Below are positions 26,248-34,970 of a stretch of 64,000 nucleotides of DNA, piece after piece. The first letter of the stretch is position 1; the number at the start of each line of letters is the position of its first letter. This stretch comes from Tepidicella xavieri (GTDB lineage: Bacteria > Pseudomonadota > Gammaproteobacteria > Burkholderiales > Burkholderiaceae_C), in assembly GCF_004363315.1 (NCBI RefSeq), contig NZ_SNYL01000003.1:33342-97341 (forward strand), given 5' to 3'. The translations under genes and the position numbers were made by a program. The notes below the pieces were generated by a model. That model made no database searches. It worked only from the letters and a program-made list of their open reading frames with translations, and was not told the DNA's origin.

Positions 26248-28542
26248 CTATCCATCGGTTTGCAAAAGACGCTCGGGATTGGCCTGTAGCTTGACCAGCG
26301 CCTGCCGTGTCGCCCGGGTCGTCAGTGCCTCGGCTTCGCCCGGGCGCAACAACCCGGCCTTGAGATACATCGCCACCCGCCCCTGCTGCAACAGCCATGC
26401 GGCCTGCGCACTGCTGACAAACAGATACAGCTGTCGTTTCGGACTGACCCAGGCCAACCGGACCACCGCCTTGACGCCGCTGTGTTCCAGCCCATACCAA
26501 CTGCCCACGGGCAACGCGGCCGCCCAAGCCATGAGATGCTTGGGCACGGCCACCTCCGGAGCGGGCACGACGGTCAGCCCGGCCAGCTCCTGTCCGGTGA
26601 GCCACTCCAGGCTCTCGGGGCTCAGCACCCATTCCCCGCCTGCCTGCGCCGAAGGCAGCACGCCCTCCAGGGTTTCGAGCCGGCGGGTAAAGCGCGCGAG
26701 CCAGGCCGGATCGACGCTGGCGGCGCGAGAGACGAAAGCGGCCGCCAACGCGTCCGTCACGGGCTTGAGCGCAGCCTCCTGATGCGCCTCGTCCATGCCC
26801 AGCAGGCCCAGCCCCTCCCGCAAGCGCGCCAGCAACGCCGGCACCCTGGCGATGACCAGGGCCCGCTCCTGCCGCGTCGGCTTGGCGCTGGCGGCCCAGA
26901 GCAAGTCCGCGGCCAGCTCTCGAGCCTGAACCGCGCGCGCATCTTTCTCCCCATACACCACGGCAGCCTGGGCCATCGCCTCGGCCCAGGTATGAAACAG
27001 GAAATCACGCAGCCCGTCGTCCACGGCCGTCTGTTCCAGCAGGCGCCGCAGTTCAATGGTGTAGCGCACGGTCAGCGTCTCGCGCTGCTCCAGCTGGCTG
27101 GCCACATCGACCACACGCTGCCACTGCGGCTGCTCGCGCACGACGCTGGCCAGAAAGGCCTCGAACTCTTTGAGCACCAACTCAAACACCCGGCATCCGG
27201 TCTCCGGGTACTGTTCGACCACTTGCACGATGCGCCGAATTTCCGCTTCCAACGCCTCGATGCCAGCGCTGGGATCGAAGCCGAGCACGCAAGCCCCCAT
27301 GCGGTCAATCAGGCGCCGCGCCGGATGGTTTTCCGCCGTGAGGAAAGAAGGTTCGGCCAGCGCGCAACGCAACACCGGCATCTGCAAACGGGCAAACCAC
27401 AGCCGAATGCTGGCCGGAATCCGGTCTTCACCGAGAATGCCATCAAAAATCAGCGCCACCAGTTCGATGATCGCCTTGTCCTCGTCACTGCGAGCCGCTC
27501 GCTTGAACGCACGCGACTGGGCATGCAACCCCGCCATCCCGGCTTCCAGACTGCTCCAGTCTACCGGCGGCAATGCCGGCATCATCGGCTCCCGGGTGCT
27601 TTGGGCAGACGCGGCCTCGTTGACGGAGCCGCCCGCTGGCATCGCCTTGGCCCAACGGGCCGCAGACGGCAGGCGCTGGCCAATGAACGCCATGAGCCGC
27701 TGTGCCACCGCCTGATGCCCCGTGTGCGGTGGGATCCATTCCGTGCCATGCGCGCTGACTTGCTCGGCCATGGCCTGGATGGGTGGAATGTCGCCCAGCC
27801 CCTCACGCTCTGCCGCATGCCCGCCGGTGGCTGCGCGACCGGGCATGACGTGCGTGACCTGCGCGCCGGCAGACACAGGGCGCTGACTGCGCCGCATCAA
27901 GTCGCGCAAATCGATCTCGGGCAGCACGCCCTGCGTGAGCAGCCACTGGTTGGCCTGCCCGTACCCTGCGGCGACCAGCTTGGCCACAGCCCCCTGCAAG
28001 GCCGCCTGGCCAACCTGCCAGTCCAGCCGCAGCAATCCAGCCTCCACCCAGGCTTCGACCAAGATCTGGCACACCTGCAAGGCCTGAACCGGGTCACGCT
28101 TGTCGAGCTCGTCGGACAGTTCCAGGTGTTGCAGCCGCAAACGCAATTCATTGAAGGCTTCGCTGGCCTTGTCCAGCACCACCAACGCCGCCCGGGCCGC
28201 CAGGATCTGGCTCTCTACCGTGTCTTCGGCCACCAGACTCAGCGCTTGCGGGCTGGCGCCGACGGACGGGGCGGCGTCGCGCTGCCGCAAGGCCTGTTTC
28301 AGGCGCTCAGCGGCAAGATCACACCAGCGCACGCCGGCCTGGTTGAACCGTTGGTAGGCATCGCGCAGGCGCTGCGCCTCCTCGCCAAACAGCACCTCGT
28401 TGCTGCGTTGCAGCAGATACTCCCGCATCCGCTGTGCCACCTGTGGCAGGCCGGCGCACACATGCGCCACGAAGCGCTCGCGCGCCTGTTGCGCGAGCGC
28501 ACCCGAAGGCGATGGGACGAAAGACGTTGGAGACTGCGCCAC
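26248..28542 (-). CDS. DUF1631 family protein
   Basis: A 764-residue, mostly helical, soluble protein of the DUF1631 family; homologues are sometimes mislabelled as thymidine phosphorylase. N-terminal pattern: LRDAYQRFNQAGVRWCDLAAERLKQ in short helices, then LELSDELDKRDPVQALQVC; a middle domain with WFARLQMPVLRCALAEPSFL and the HPARRLIDRMGA block; and a C-terminal part with GSWYGLEHSGVKAVVRLAWVSPKRQLYLFV, which resembles a PilZ-like beta fold. No catalytic motif is evident. The start is GTG at 28542, because upstream in-frame codons overlap secF. It sits 43 bases after the secF stop. PilZ-like ends often bind cyclic di-GMP, but this is a guess. Confidence 0.75.
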   Translation of the reverse strand: MAQSPTSFVPSPSGALAQQARERFVAHVCAGLPQVAQRMREYLLQRSNEVLFGEEAQRLRDAYQRFNQAGVRWCDLAAERLKQALRQRDAAPSVGASPQALSLVAEDTVESQILAARAALVVLDKASEAFNELRLRLQHLELSDELDKRDPVQALQVCQILVEAWVEAGLLRLDWQVGQAALQGAVAKLVAAGYGQANQWLLTQGVLPEIDLRDLMRRSQRPVSAGAQVTHVMPGRAATGGHAAEREGLGDIPPIQAMAEQVSAHGTEWIPPHTGHQAVAQRLMAFIGQRLPSAARWAKAMPAGGSVNEAASAQSTREPMMPALPPVDWSSLEAGMAGLHAQSRAFKRAARSDEDKAIIELVALIFDGILGEDRIPASIRLWFARLQMPVLRCALAEPSFLTAENHPARRLIDRMGACVLGFDPSAGIEALEAEIRRIVQVVEQYPETGCRVFELVLKEFEAFLASVVREQPQWQRVVDVASQLEQRETLTVRYTIELRRLLEQTAVDDGLRDFLFHTWAEAMAQAAVVYGEKDARAVQARELAADLLWAASAKPTRQERALVIARVPALLARLREGLGLLGMDEAHQEAALKPVTDALAAAFVSRAASVDPAWLARFTRRLETLEGVLPSAQAGGEWVLSPESLEWLTGQELAGLTVVPAPEVAVPKHLMAWAAALPVGSWYGLEHSGVKAVVRLAWVSPKRQLYLFVSSAQAAWLLQQGRVAMYLKAGLLRPGEAEALTTRATRQALVKLQANPERLLQTDG

Positions 28543-28585
28543 GCCAGCGAGTATGCCAGTTCCTCGGTGGCGCAGCGCCCTGCCA

Positions 28586-29536
28586 TCAGACGGCGGCGCC
28601 CGCGTTGGGATCGTCCGGATCCTCCACCTTGCGGGTGGGTTTGACGAGGTCTTCGCGGCGCACGCCCAGCCACATCGCCACGGCCGAAGCCACGAAGATC
28701 GACGAGTAGATGCCAAAGAGAATGCCGATGGTCAGCGCCAGAGCGAAGTAGAACAGCGTCGGCCCGCCAAACAGCAGCATCGAAACGACCATCACCTCGG
28801 TCGAACCGTGGGTGATCGCCGTGCGGCTCATGGTCCGCGTGATGGCGTGATCGATCACCTCGCGGGTGGTCATTTTGCGCTGGCGTCGGAAAGTCTCGCG
28901 GATGCGGTCGAAGATCACCACCGACTCGTTGACCGAGTAGCCCAACACGGCCAGCACCGCGGCCAGCACCGCGAGCGAGAACTCCCATTGGAAAAACGCG
29001 AAAAACCCGAGCACGATCACCACATCATGCAGGTTGGCCACGATGGCGGCCACGGCGTATTTCCATTCGAAGCGGAATGCCAAATACACCATGATGCCCA
29101 GGATCACGAAGGCCAAGGCCATCAAACCGTCTTCGGCCAGCTCACGCCCCACCTGCGGCCCCACGTATTCGGTGCGGCGCAACTCCACCGTCGGATCGTG
29201 GGCGCGCAGGGCCGCCAGCACGATCTCGCTCTGCTGGCCCGAGGTCTGGCCTTCCATCAACGGCAGGCGCATCAGCACATCGCGCGACGTGCCGAAGTTT
29301 TGCACCGGCACCTCGGTATAGCCCAGGCCCGCGATCACCTGCCGAATCGCTGGCAAATCGGCCGGCTGCTCATATGCCACCTCGATGACCGTACCGCCCG
29401 TGAATTCGACCGACAGGTTGAGCCCGCGCGTGACGAGGAAGAACACCGCCAGGACGAACGCCGTGATGGAAATCGCGTTCAGCAGCACCGCGTGCCGCAT
29501 GAAGGGGATGTCTTTTTTGATGCGGAAAAATTCCAT
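28586..29536 (-). CDS. secF: Protein translocase subunit SecF
   Basis: A 316-residue inner-membrane protein with six expected membrane segments and a periplasmic loop after the first. Seen: MEFFRIKKDIPFM start, LNLSVEFTGGTVIEV, GYSVNESVVIFDRIRE and SRTAITHGSTEVMVV, all standard for SecF. With SecD it uses the proton-motive force to pull exported proteins through SecYEG. It follows secD by 15 bases on the same strand. Confidence 0.96.
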   Translation of the reverse strand: MEFFRIKKDIPFMRHAVLLNAISITAFVLAVFFLVTRGLNLSVEFTGGTVIEVAYEQPADLPAIRQVIAGLGYTEVPVQNFGTSRDVLMRLPLMEGQTSGQQSEIVLAALRAHDPTVELRRTEYVGPQVGRELAEDGLMALAFVILGIMVYLAFRFEWKYAVAAIVANLHDVVIVLGFFAFFQWEFSLAVLAAVLAVLGYSVNESVVIFDRIRETFRRQRKMTTREVIDHAITRTMSRTAITHGSTEVMVVSMLLFGGPTLFYFALALTIGILFGIYSSIFVASAVAMWLGVRREDLVKPTRKVEDPDDPNAGAAV

Positions 29537-29551
29537 GTTCGCTTCCCCCGT

Positions 29552-31438
29552 TCAGTCGGCCTTGAGGCCACGTTTGCCAGCCTCGTCCGCGCGCCAGACG
29601 GTGCCGATCGACAGGCTCTTGAGCTTCTTTTGGCGGCCATACCAGGCGTTGACCAGACCGCGCGAGAAGAACACGGCCGAGAACATGCTGGTGAGGATGC
29701 CGATGCAGTGCACCACCGCAAAACCGCGCACCGGGCCGGAGCCGAAAGTCAACAGCGCCAGCCCGGCCAGCAACGAGGTGATGTTGGAGTCCAGGATGGT
29801 GCCCCAGGCGTTGTCGTAGCCGGTGTTGATCGCTGTCTGAGGCGCCGAGCCGTTGCGCAACTCTTCGCGTATGCGTTCGTTGATGAGTACGTTGGCGTCG
29901 ATCGCCATGCCAAGCGCCAGGGCCATCGCCGCCATGCCGGGCAGGGTGAGCGTGGCTTGCAGCATCGACAGCACCGCCACCAACAGCATCAGGTTGAACG
30001 CCAGCGCGATGCTCGAAATCACCCCGAACAGCATGTAGTACACGCTCATGAAGGCCACCACGACGATGAACCCCCACTTCACGCTGTTGAAGCCCATCTG
30101 GATGTTCTCGGCCCCCAGGCTCGGGCCGATGGTACGCTCCTCGACGATCTCCATCGGCGCAGCCAGCGAGCCCGAGCGCAACAGCAGGGCGATGTCGGCC
30201 GCCTCGGTGGTGGTCATGCGCCCCGAGATCTGCACCCGCCCGCCACCGATTTCGGTCCGGATCACCGGGGCGGTGACCACCTCGCCACGGCCACGCTCGA
30301 ACAGCAGGATGGCCATGCGCTTGCCCACGTTCTCGCGCGTGACGTCGCGGAAGATGCGCGCGCCCTTGGCGTCCAACGTGAGATGGACCGCCGGCTCCTG
30401 GTTCTGGCTGTCGAAGCCGGCCTGGGCGTCGGTGAGGTTTTCGCCGGTGAGCAGCACCTCGCGGCGGGTGATCACAGGCTGCCCGTTGCGGTCCAAGTGT
30501 CGCTCGGACCCAAAGGGCACCGGGCCCAGACCGCGCTCGGCCGCCAGGCCTTCGGGGCTTTCATCCACCAGACGCAGCTCCAGCGTGGCGGTGCGGCCGA
30601 GGATGTCCTTGGCCTTGGCCGTGTCCTGCACGCCGGGCAGCTGCACCACGATCCGATCCAGCCCTTGCTGCTGAATGATGGGCTCGGCCACGCCGAGTTC
30701 GTTGATACGGTTGTTCAGCGTGGTGATGTTCTGCCGCAGGGCCTGTTCCTGGATGCGGCGCGCGGCATCGGCGCGCAAGGTGCCCACCAGCTTGAGGTCG
30801 GCGCCATCAGTGGTGCGATCGAACTGCAGTTCGGGAAACTGTTCCTCCAGCACACGCAAAGCGGCGGCTTGCGTCTCGGCATCGCGGAAGCGCAGCTCCA
30901 CCGACTGCCCTTCGCGGCGGATGCCGCCATGGCGAATGTTGCGGTCGCGCAGCGTGGTGCGCATGTCGCTGGCCAGCACTTCGGCGCGTTTTTCCAGCGC
31001 GCCCGGCATGTCCACCTGCAGCAGGAAGTGTACGCCGCCGCGCAAGTCCAGCCCCAGGTACATGGGCAAGGCGTTGATGGACTGCAGCCAGGCCGGCGTG
31101 CGCGGCAGCAGGTTCAGCGCCACCACGTGGGTGAGATCGGCCGGATCGGGATTGAGGGCGCGGTCGATCGCATCGCGCGCCAGAATCTGGGTGTCCGTGC
31201 TGTCGAAACGCACGCGGATCGACTGCCCGTCGAACTGGGTGGCCGCGGGGGTGATGTTCTGCTCGGCCAGGATGCGCTCGACCCGGCTCAGCGTCGTCTC
31301 ATCGAGGCGAACCGAAGGCTTGCCCGCCGAGATCTGCACCGCCGGCGCCTCGCCGTAAAAGTTGGGCAGGGTGTAGAGCGTGGCGATGATCAACGCGACC
31401 ACGATGGTCACGTACTTCCACAAGGGGTATCGGTTCAT
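29552..31438 (-). CDS. secD: Protein translocase subunit SecD
   Basis: A 628-residue membrane protein. Seen: N-terminal segment WKYVTIVVALIIATLYTLPN, the P1 region beginning GLDLRGGVHFLLQVDM, a large periplasmic domain, and the C-terminal membrane block with LGMAIDANVLINERIREEL, which carries the conserved DxNxxxxE/R of RND-type proteins. Start ATG 31438 fits the family N-terminus. Its place between yajC and secF is the standard operon. Confidence 0.96.
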   Translation of the reverse strand: MNRYPLWKYVTIVVALIIATLYTLPNFYGEAPAVQISAGKPSVRLDETTLSRVERILAEQNITPAATQFDGQSIRVRFDSTDTQILARDAIDRALNPDPADLTHVVALNLLPRTPAWLQSINALPMYLGLDLRGGVHFLLQVDMPGALEKRAEVLASDMRTTLRDRNIRHGGIRREGQSVELRFRDAETQAAALRVLEEQFPELQFDRTTDGADLKLVGTLRADAARRIQEQALRQNITTLNNRINELGVAEPIIQQQGLDRIVVQLPGVQDTAKAKDILGRTATLELRLVDESPEGLAAERGLGPVPFGSERHLDRNGQPVITRREVLLTGENLTDAQAGFDSQNQEPAVHLTLDAKGARIFRDVTRENVGKRMAILLFERGRGEVVTAPVIRTEIGGGRVQISGRMTTTEAADIALLLRSGSLAAPMEIVEERTIGPSLGAENIQMGFNSVKWGFIVVVAFMSVYYMLFGVISSIALAFNLMLLVAVLSMLQATLTLPGMAAMALALGMAIDANVLINERIREELRNGSAPQTAINTGYDNAWGTILDSNITSLLAGLALLTFGSGPVRGFAVVHCIGILTSMFSAVFFSRGLVNAWYGRQKKLKSLSIGTVWRADEAGKRGLKAD

Positions 31439-31516
31439 GAGCGACGGGCTCCGGAAAAGCCAAACGGCCGGGCGCAAGCCCAGCCGGATGGCAGCAGTGC
31501 ATGGGGGATCGGTCGT

Positions 31517-31831
31517 TTATTGCACGGTGCCTTTGGGCAGCACCTGCACCACGGCCGTGCGTTGCATCTGGACTTCGACGCCATTGGCAAGTTCCACGGC
31601 GATGTACGGGTCCCCGACCTTGGAGACCTTGCCCAACAGCCCGCCAGCGGTGACCACTTCGTCGCCTTTGGCCAGCGCCTCGACCATGGCCTTGTGCTCT
31701 TTCTGGCGCTTCATCTGAGGACGGATCATGACGAAGTACAGCACCACGAACATGAGCACCAGCGGCAGCAGGCTCATGAGGGTAGAGGGAGAACCCTCGG
31801 CGGCTTGGGCGTATGCGGGAGAGATGAACAC
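31517..31831 (-). CDS. yajC: Preprotein translocase subunit YajC
   Basis: A 104-residue single-span membrane protein: start VFISPAYAQAAEG, membrane segment LLPLVLMFVVLYFVMIRP, then QMKRQKEHKAMVEALAKGDEV. YajC joins SecDF in the holo-translocon. The start is GTG at 31831, preceded by AGGAA; a longer open frame upstream runs into the intergenic region and is not supported. It is the first gene of yajC-secD-secF. Confidence 0.93.
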   Translation of the reverse strand: MFISPAYAQAAEGSPSTLMSLLPLVLMFVVLYFVMIRPQMKRQKEHKAMVEALAKGDEVVTAGGLLGKVSKVGDPYIAVELANGVEVQMQRTAVVQVLPKGTVQ

Positions 31832-32198
31832 GGCAATTCCTGTGGAGATGAGTGGTCTCGGATTCGGCGGGCACCAGGCCCACCACAGCCAATCGGTCAT
31901 TTTAACCGGGCTGTTTTCAGCAGAAACCTCCTGACGTGCGCAAGGGTCCCATATCGCCCCGCATATCACCCCTTCGGCAGGCCTGTCAAGCCTTGCATTT
32001 TGGGGCCGGATCGGGCACACTTGCGCCCTTGAAATTCAGGGTTTACCCGTGGCAACGCGGGGGCCCAGAGTCTCGGCTCAGCCGAGGCCGTCGCCAGGTA
32101 AAGCCATCGCCCTCCCCTGCCCGGCGGGCAGTCAGCCAGGCGCCTGGCACCGTATCGATTTCGCTTATTTTTCACCATTCATCGGAAGAACCGCGGAG
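31832..32198. other. Divergent yajC / barstar intergenic region
   Basis: A 367-base gap that must hold promoters for the sec operon and for the barstar-like gene. On the minus strand TAAAAT at 31904-31899 is a possible -10 for yajC, but no good -35 is seen. On the plus side there are several inverted repeats: CTCGGCTCAGCCGAG near 32083, CTGCCCGGCGGGCAG at 32117-32131 and a perfect 14-bp palindrome GCCAGGCGCCTGGC at 32135-32148. GGGTTTACCC at 32039-32048 resembles the palindrome before putP. The plus frame of the barstar gene is open back to about 32049, but the extra residues look non-coding. No RNA family was recognised. Confidence 0.5.
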
Positions 32199-32735
32199 AT
32201 GGATACACCGCTTCGTAACGTGCGAACCAACATCGTGCAATCGATTCGTGCCTTCACGGTCAAAGACCTGCAGGCTGCCGCCGAACAGCTGGGGCACCAT
32301 TTTCTTTACGCCAACCTGGCCACCGCCCAGAGCAAGCAGGACGTGATCGACCTGGTCGCCGAGCAGTACACCCTGCCGGTGCAAAACGGCAAGAATTTCG
32401 ATGCGCTCTACGACAGCATGACCGACGTGGTCCACAAGTCCGGGCCGCAGACCGGCTTCATCGTGGTGCTGGAGCACATCCCCACCGGGCCGAAGTTCGA
32501 CAAGGAAGCCCGCGAGCAGTTGCTCGACATCTTCCGCGACGTGGCCGACTACTGGAGCGACCGCAAGGTGCCGTTCCGCTGCTTCTACTCTTTCTCGGTG
32601 GCCCGCGCGCCCAAGGCGTCCGACCTGGAAGCCGCCGAGGAGCCGCTGCTGACCGACAAGCTGGTGGACGTCAGCCCACAGGCATTGCGCATGAGCAGCC
32701 CCTTCAACGCCGGCTACTGGCTCAGCGCGGCCTGA
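32199..32735 (+). CDS. Barstar family protein
   Basis: A 178-residue acidic protein. The region from about 20 to 125 has the barstar-like alpha/beta pattern: LQAAAEQLGHHFLYANLATAQ, then KQDVIDLVAEQYTLP, the NGKNFDALYDSMTDVV helix that in barstar covers the nuclease active site, and GFIVVLEHIP. Barstar inhibits barnase-type ribonucleases. No ribonuclease gene lies on either side, which is unlike many barnase-barstar pairs. The start is ATG 32199 with GGAG immediately before it and GGAAG further up. A terminator follows at 32775-32806, so it appears to be a single-gene unit. What it binds is unknown. Confidence 0.8.
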   Translation: MDTPLRNVRTNIVQSIRAFTVKDLQAAAEQLGHHFLYANLATAQSKQDVIDLVAEQYTLPVQNGKNFDALYDSMTDVVHKSGPQTGFIVVLEHIPTGPKFDKEAREQLLDIFRDVADYWSDRKVPFRCFYSFSVARAPKASDLEAAEEPLLTDKLVDVSPQALRMSSPFNAGYWLSAA

Positions 32736-32774
32736 CGCCTCGCGCCCCACGGCGCCTCGGGTGGCGCGGGATTG

Positions 32775-32806
32775 CGGCCTGCACCCTTCCCCGGGGCAGG
32801 CCGTTT
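32775..32806 (+). terminator. Intrinsic terminator after the barstar-like gene
   Basis: CGGCCTGC at 32775-32782 pairs perfectly with GCAGGCCG at 32796-32803 around a 13-base loop; TTT and then GGCTTTC follow. The T tract is short and interrupted, so strength is uncertain, but the place between two converging genes fits. Confidence 0.55.
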
Positions 32807-32811
32807 GGCTT

Positions 32812-33624
32812 TCAGGGGGCGATGGCCTGCGCCAAGGCCACGTACTCGGCCACGGGCACCTCCTCGGCACGACGCTGCAGATCGAAGCCGCCCCCATGGC
32901 CGCGCTCCTCCAGCCAGCGCCCCAGGGTGTGGCGAAGCAGCTTGCGGCGCTGTGAAAACGCCACCTGCACCAAGGCTTCCAGACAGGCGACATCCACCGG
33001 CGCCGGGCTGGGTCGCGGCACCATGCGCACCACGGCGCTGTCCACCCGGGGCGGCGGGTCGAAGCTCTCGGGGGGCACGAACAAGACGTCCTCCATCTCG
33101 TAGCGCCACTGCAGCATCACGCTCAGCCGGCCGTAGCCGGCGGTGGCGGGCGGCGCGACCATGCGGTCGATGACCTCCTTCTGCAGCATGAAGTGCTGAT
33201 CCTGCACCCAGTCGGCCACGGGCATCAGGTGGAACAGAATGGGGCTGGAGATGTTGTACGGCAGGTTGCCCACGATGCGCAAGCGCGGCGGCGCGGCGGC
33301 AGCGCTTGGCGCCAGGTCGATGGCCAGTTGGCGAAAGTCCACCCGCAGCACGTCGGACTCGATCACCACCAGTTGGGGATGCCGGCGCAAGCGAGCGGCC
33401 AAATCGCGGTCGAGCTCAATGACAGTCAGCCGCCCCAGCCGCTCCACCAAAGGCTGGGTGAGCGCGGCCAAGCCGGGGCCGATTTCGACCATGGCATCCC
33501 CGGGGCGGGGCGCGATGGCCCGCACGATGGCGTCGATGATGGCCGGATCGGCCAGGAAGTGCTGGCCAAACCGTTTGCGGGCCTGGTGCGGCCCGTTCAA
33601 CGGGTCGCGCTGGACGGGTTTCAC
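32812..33624 (-). CDS. rsmA: 16S rRNA (A1518/A1519) dimethyltransferase
   Basis: A 270-residue SAM-dependent enzyme (KsgA) that dimethylates two adjacent adenines near the 3' end of 16S rRNA. Seen: [16 protein letters not shown], the SAM loop [15 protein letters not shown], and the catalytic [14 protein letters not shown]. The start is GTG at 33624, overlapping the surA stop as GTGA; an upstream methionine would lie deep inside surA. Third gene of lptD-surA-rsmA. Confidence 0.94.
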   Translation of the reverse strand: MKPVQRDPLNGPHQARKRFGQHFLADPAIIDAIVRAIAPRPGDAMVEIGPGLAALTQPLVERLGRLTVIELDRDLAARLRRHPQLVVIESDVLRVDFRQLAIDLAPSAAAAPPRLRIVGNLPYNISSPILFHLMPVADWVQDQHFMLQKEVIDRMVAPPATAGYGRLSVMLQWRYEMEDVLFVPPESFDPPPRVDSAVVRMVPRPSPAPVDVACLEALVQVAFSQRRKLLRHTLGRWLEERGHGGGFDLQRRAEEVPVAEYVALAQAIAP

Positions 33625-34970
33625 CGGCCGTTCTCTCGGTATTCGACGAAGGCACGCGCCCGCAGCTCGCGCGCCCATTCCTCGTAAGCTTCCTCGGCTT
33701 TCTGTTCGCGCAGCACGTTGCGCACCCACTCGCGGCGCTCGCGCGCGGGCAGTTCCACCTCGCGGCGCTCGACGACCTGGATCAGATGCAGGCCAAAGCG
33801 CGAGCGCACGGGCTCGGACACCTCGCCGGGCGAGAGCCGGTTCATCACCTGCTCGAATTCGGGCACGAACTGCCCGGGCTGGGCCCAGCCCAAATCGCCA
33901 CCGGCACGGGCCGAGCCGTCCTGGCTGTGCTCACGGGCCAATTCCTCGAAGCGGGCCTGCCCGGCCTGCAGGCGCTCGCGCCACTCGATCATGCGCCGGG
34001 CCATGCGCTCCTCCTCGGCCGGCGAAGCGGGCTGCAGCAGGATGTGGCGGGCGCGTGTCTGGGTGATGTGGGTCGGCGGCAGGTTGAGGCTGCGGTTTTC
34101 CAGCACCTTGAGCACATGGAACCCGGCGCCGCTGCGCACCGGACCGGCCACATCGCCCTTTTTCAGCGACTGGACGGCTTCGACGAACAGGGTCGGGTAG
34201 CGATCGGCCGTGCGCAAGCCCATGTCGCCGCCCGCCGCCCGCTCGGGGCCTTCGGAGAACTCGCGGGCCAGCGTGGCAAAGTCCTCGCCGGCGCGGGCGC
34301 GTCGGGCCACGTCTCGGGCGCGGGCTTCCAGGCCGGCCAGCGCGGCCGCATCGGCATTTTCGGGCACGGCGATGAGCACCTGCGCCAGTTGCAAGGCCGT
34401 CTGCTCAGGGCGGCGGCTGGCGGCGTGTTCACGCAGGTAGTTGTCGATGTCGAGCTCGCTGACGCGCACGCGGCTTTCGACCTCGCGCTCGCGCACCCGC
34501 TGCAGCAGGATTTCGTTGCGCAGATTGGCGCGGAAACCGGCCGGCGTCATGCCCATGGCCGCCAGGCGCTCGTGCAGTTGCGGCACGGTCAGCCCGTTTT
34601 GCCGCGCCACCGAGGCTTCGGCCTCGTTGACGGTGGACTCCTCCACCCGGATGCCGATTTCGCGCGCCCATTGGATCTGGGTGCGCTCCACGATCAGCCG
34701 CTCCAGCACCTGGCGCGCCAGTTCGTCGGGCGGCGGCAGGGTGCCGCCCGGGGGCGCCTCGATGCGTGCCATGCGGTTGCGCACGTCGGCGCTGGTGATG
34801 GGCTCGGAGTTGACCAGGGCCACGATGCGGTCGGCCTCGCGCACAGTGGTCGTTGCGCTGGCCTGCGCCCAGGCCGGGGCTGTGGGCAGGGCCGTCAGGC
34901 CGATAGCGCCCAGAACCGCCAGCGACAAGCCGCGGCGCAGCAAAGTGGCAAAGGAGTGAATGTCAGTCAT
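33621..34970 (-). CDS. surA: Periplasmic chaperone/peptidyl-prolyl isomerase SurA
   Basis: A 449-residue outer-membrane-protein chaperone. Seen: a signal peptide ending near APAWAQ, the SurA N-terminal helical domain ([21 protein letters not shown]), and two parvulin domains, the first at [15 protein letters not shown] and the second at [17 protein letters not shown], then the C-terminal strand ending [23 protein letters not shown]. The ATG at 34970 overlaps the lptD end by eight bases and its stop overlaps the rsmA start. The chaperone probably assists LptD folding, which fits their shared transcript. Confidence 0.95.
   Translation of the reverse strand: MTDIHSFATLLRRGLSLAVLGAIGLTALPTAPAWAQASATTTVREADRIVALVNSEPITSADVRNRMARIEAPPGGTLPPPDELARQVLERLIVERTQIQWAREIGIRVEESTVNEAEASVARQNGLTVPQLHERLAAMGMTPAGFRANLRNEILLQRVREREVESRVRVSELDIDNYLREHAASRRPEQTALQLAQVLIAVPENADAAALAGLEARARDVARRARAGEDFATLAREFSEGPERAAGGDMGLRTADRYPTLFVEAVQSLKKGDVAGPVRSGAGFHVLKVLENRSLNLPPTHITQTRARHILLQPASPAEEERMARRMIEWRERLQAGQARFEELAREHSQDGSARAGGDLGWAQPGQFVPEFEQVMNRLSPGEVSEPVRSRFGLHLIQVVERREVELPARERREWVRNVLREQKAEEAYEEWARELRARAFVEYRENGR

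Noticed and set aside
28400-32032. A very long plus-strand open frame opposite DUF1631, secF, secD and yajC
   Set aside because: It is the antisense shadow of four well-supported genes in GC-rich DNA; its translation is rich in His, Gln, Arg and Gly and matches no fold.
31832-32198. Possible small RNA such as 6S RNA in the yajC-barstar gap
   Set aside because: No recognisable consensus or closing stem; the region is described only as intergenic with inverted repeats.
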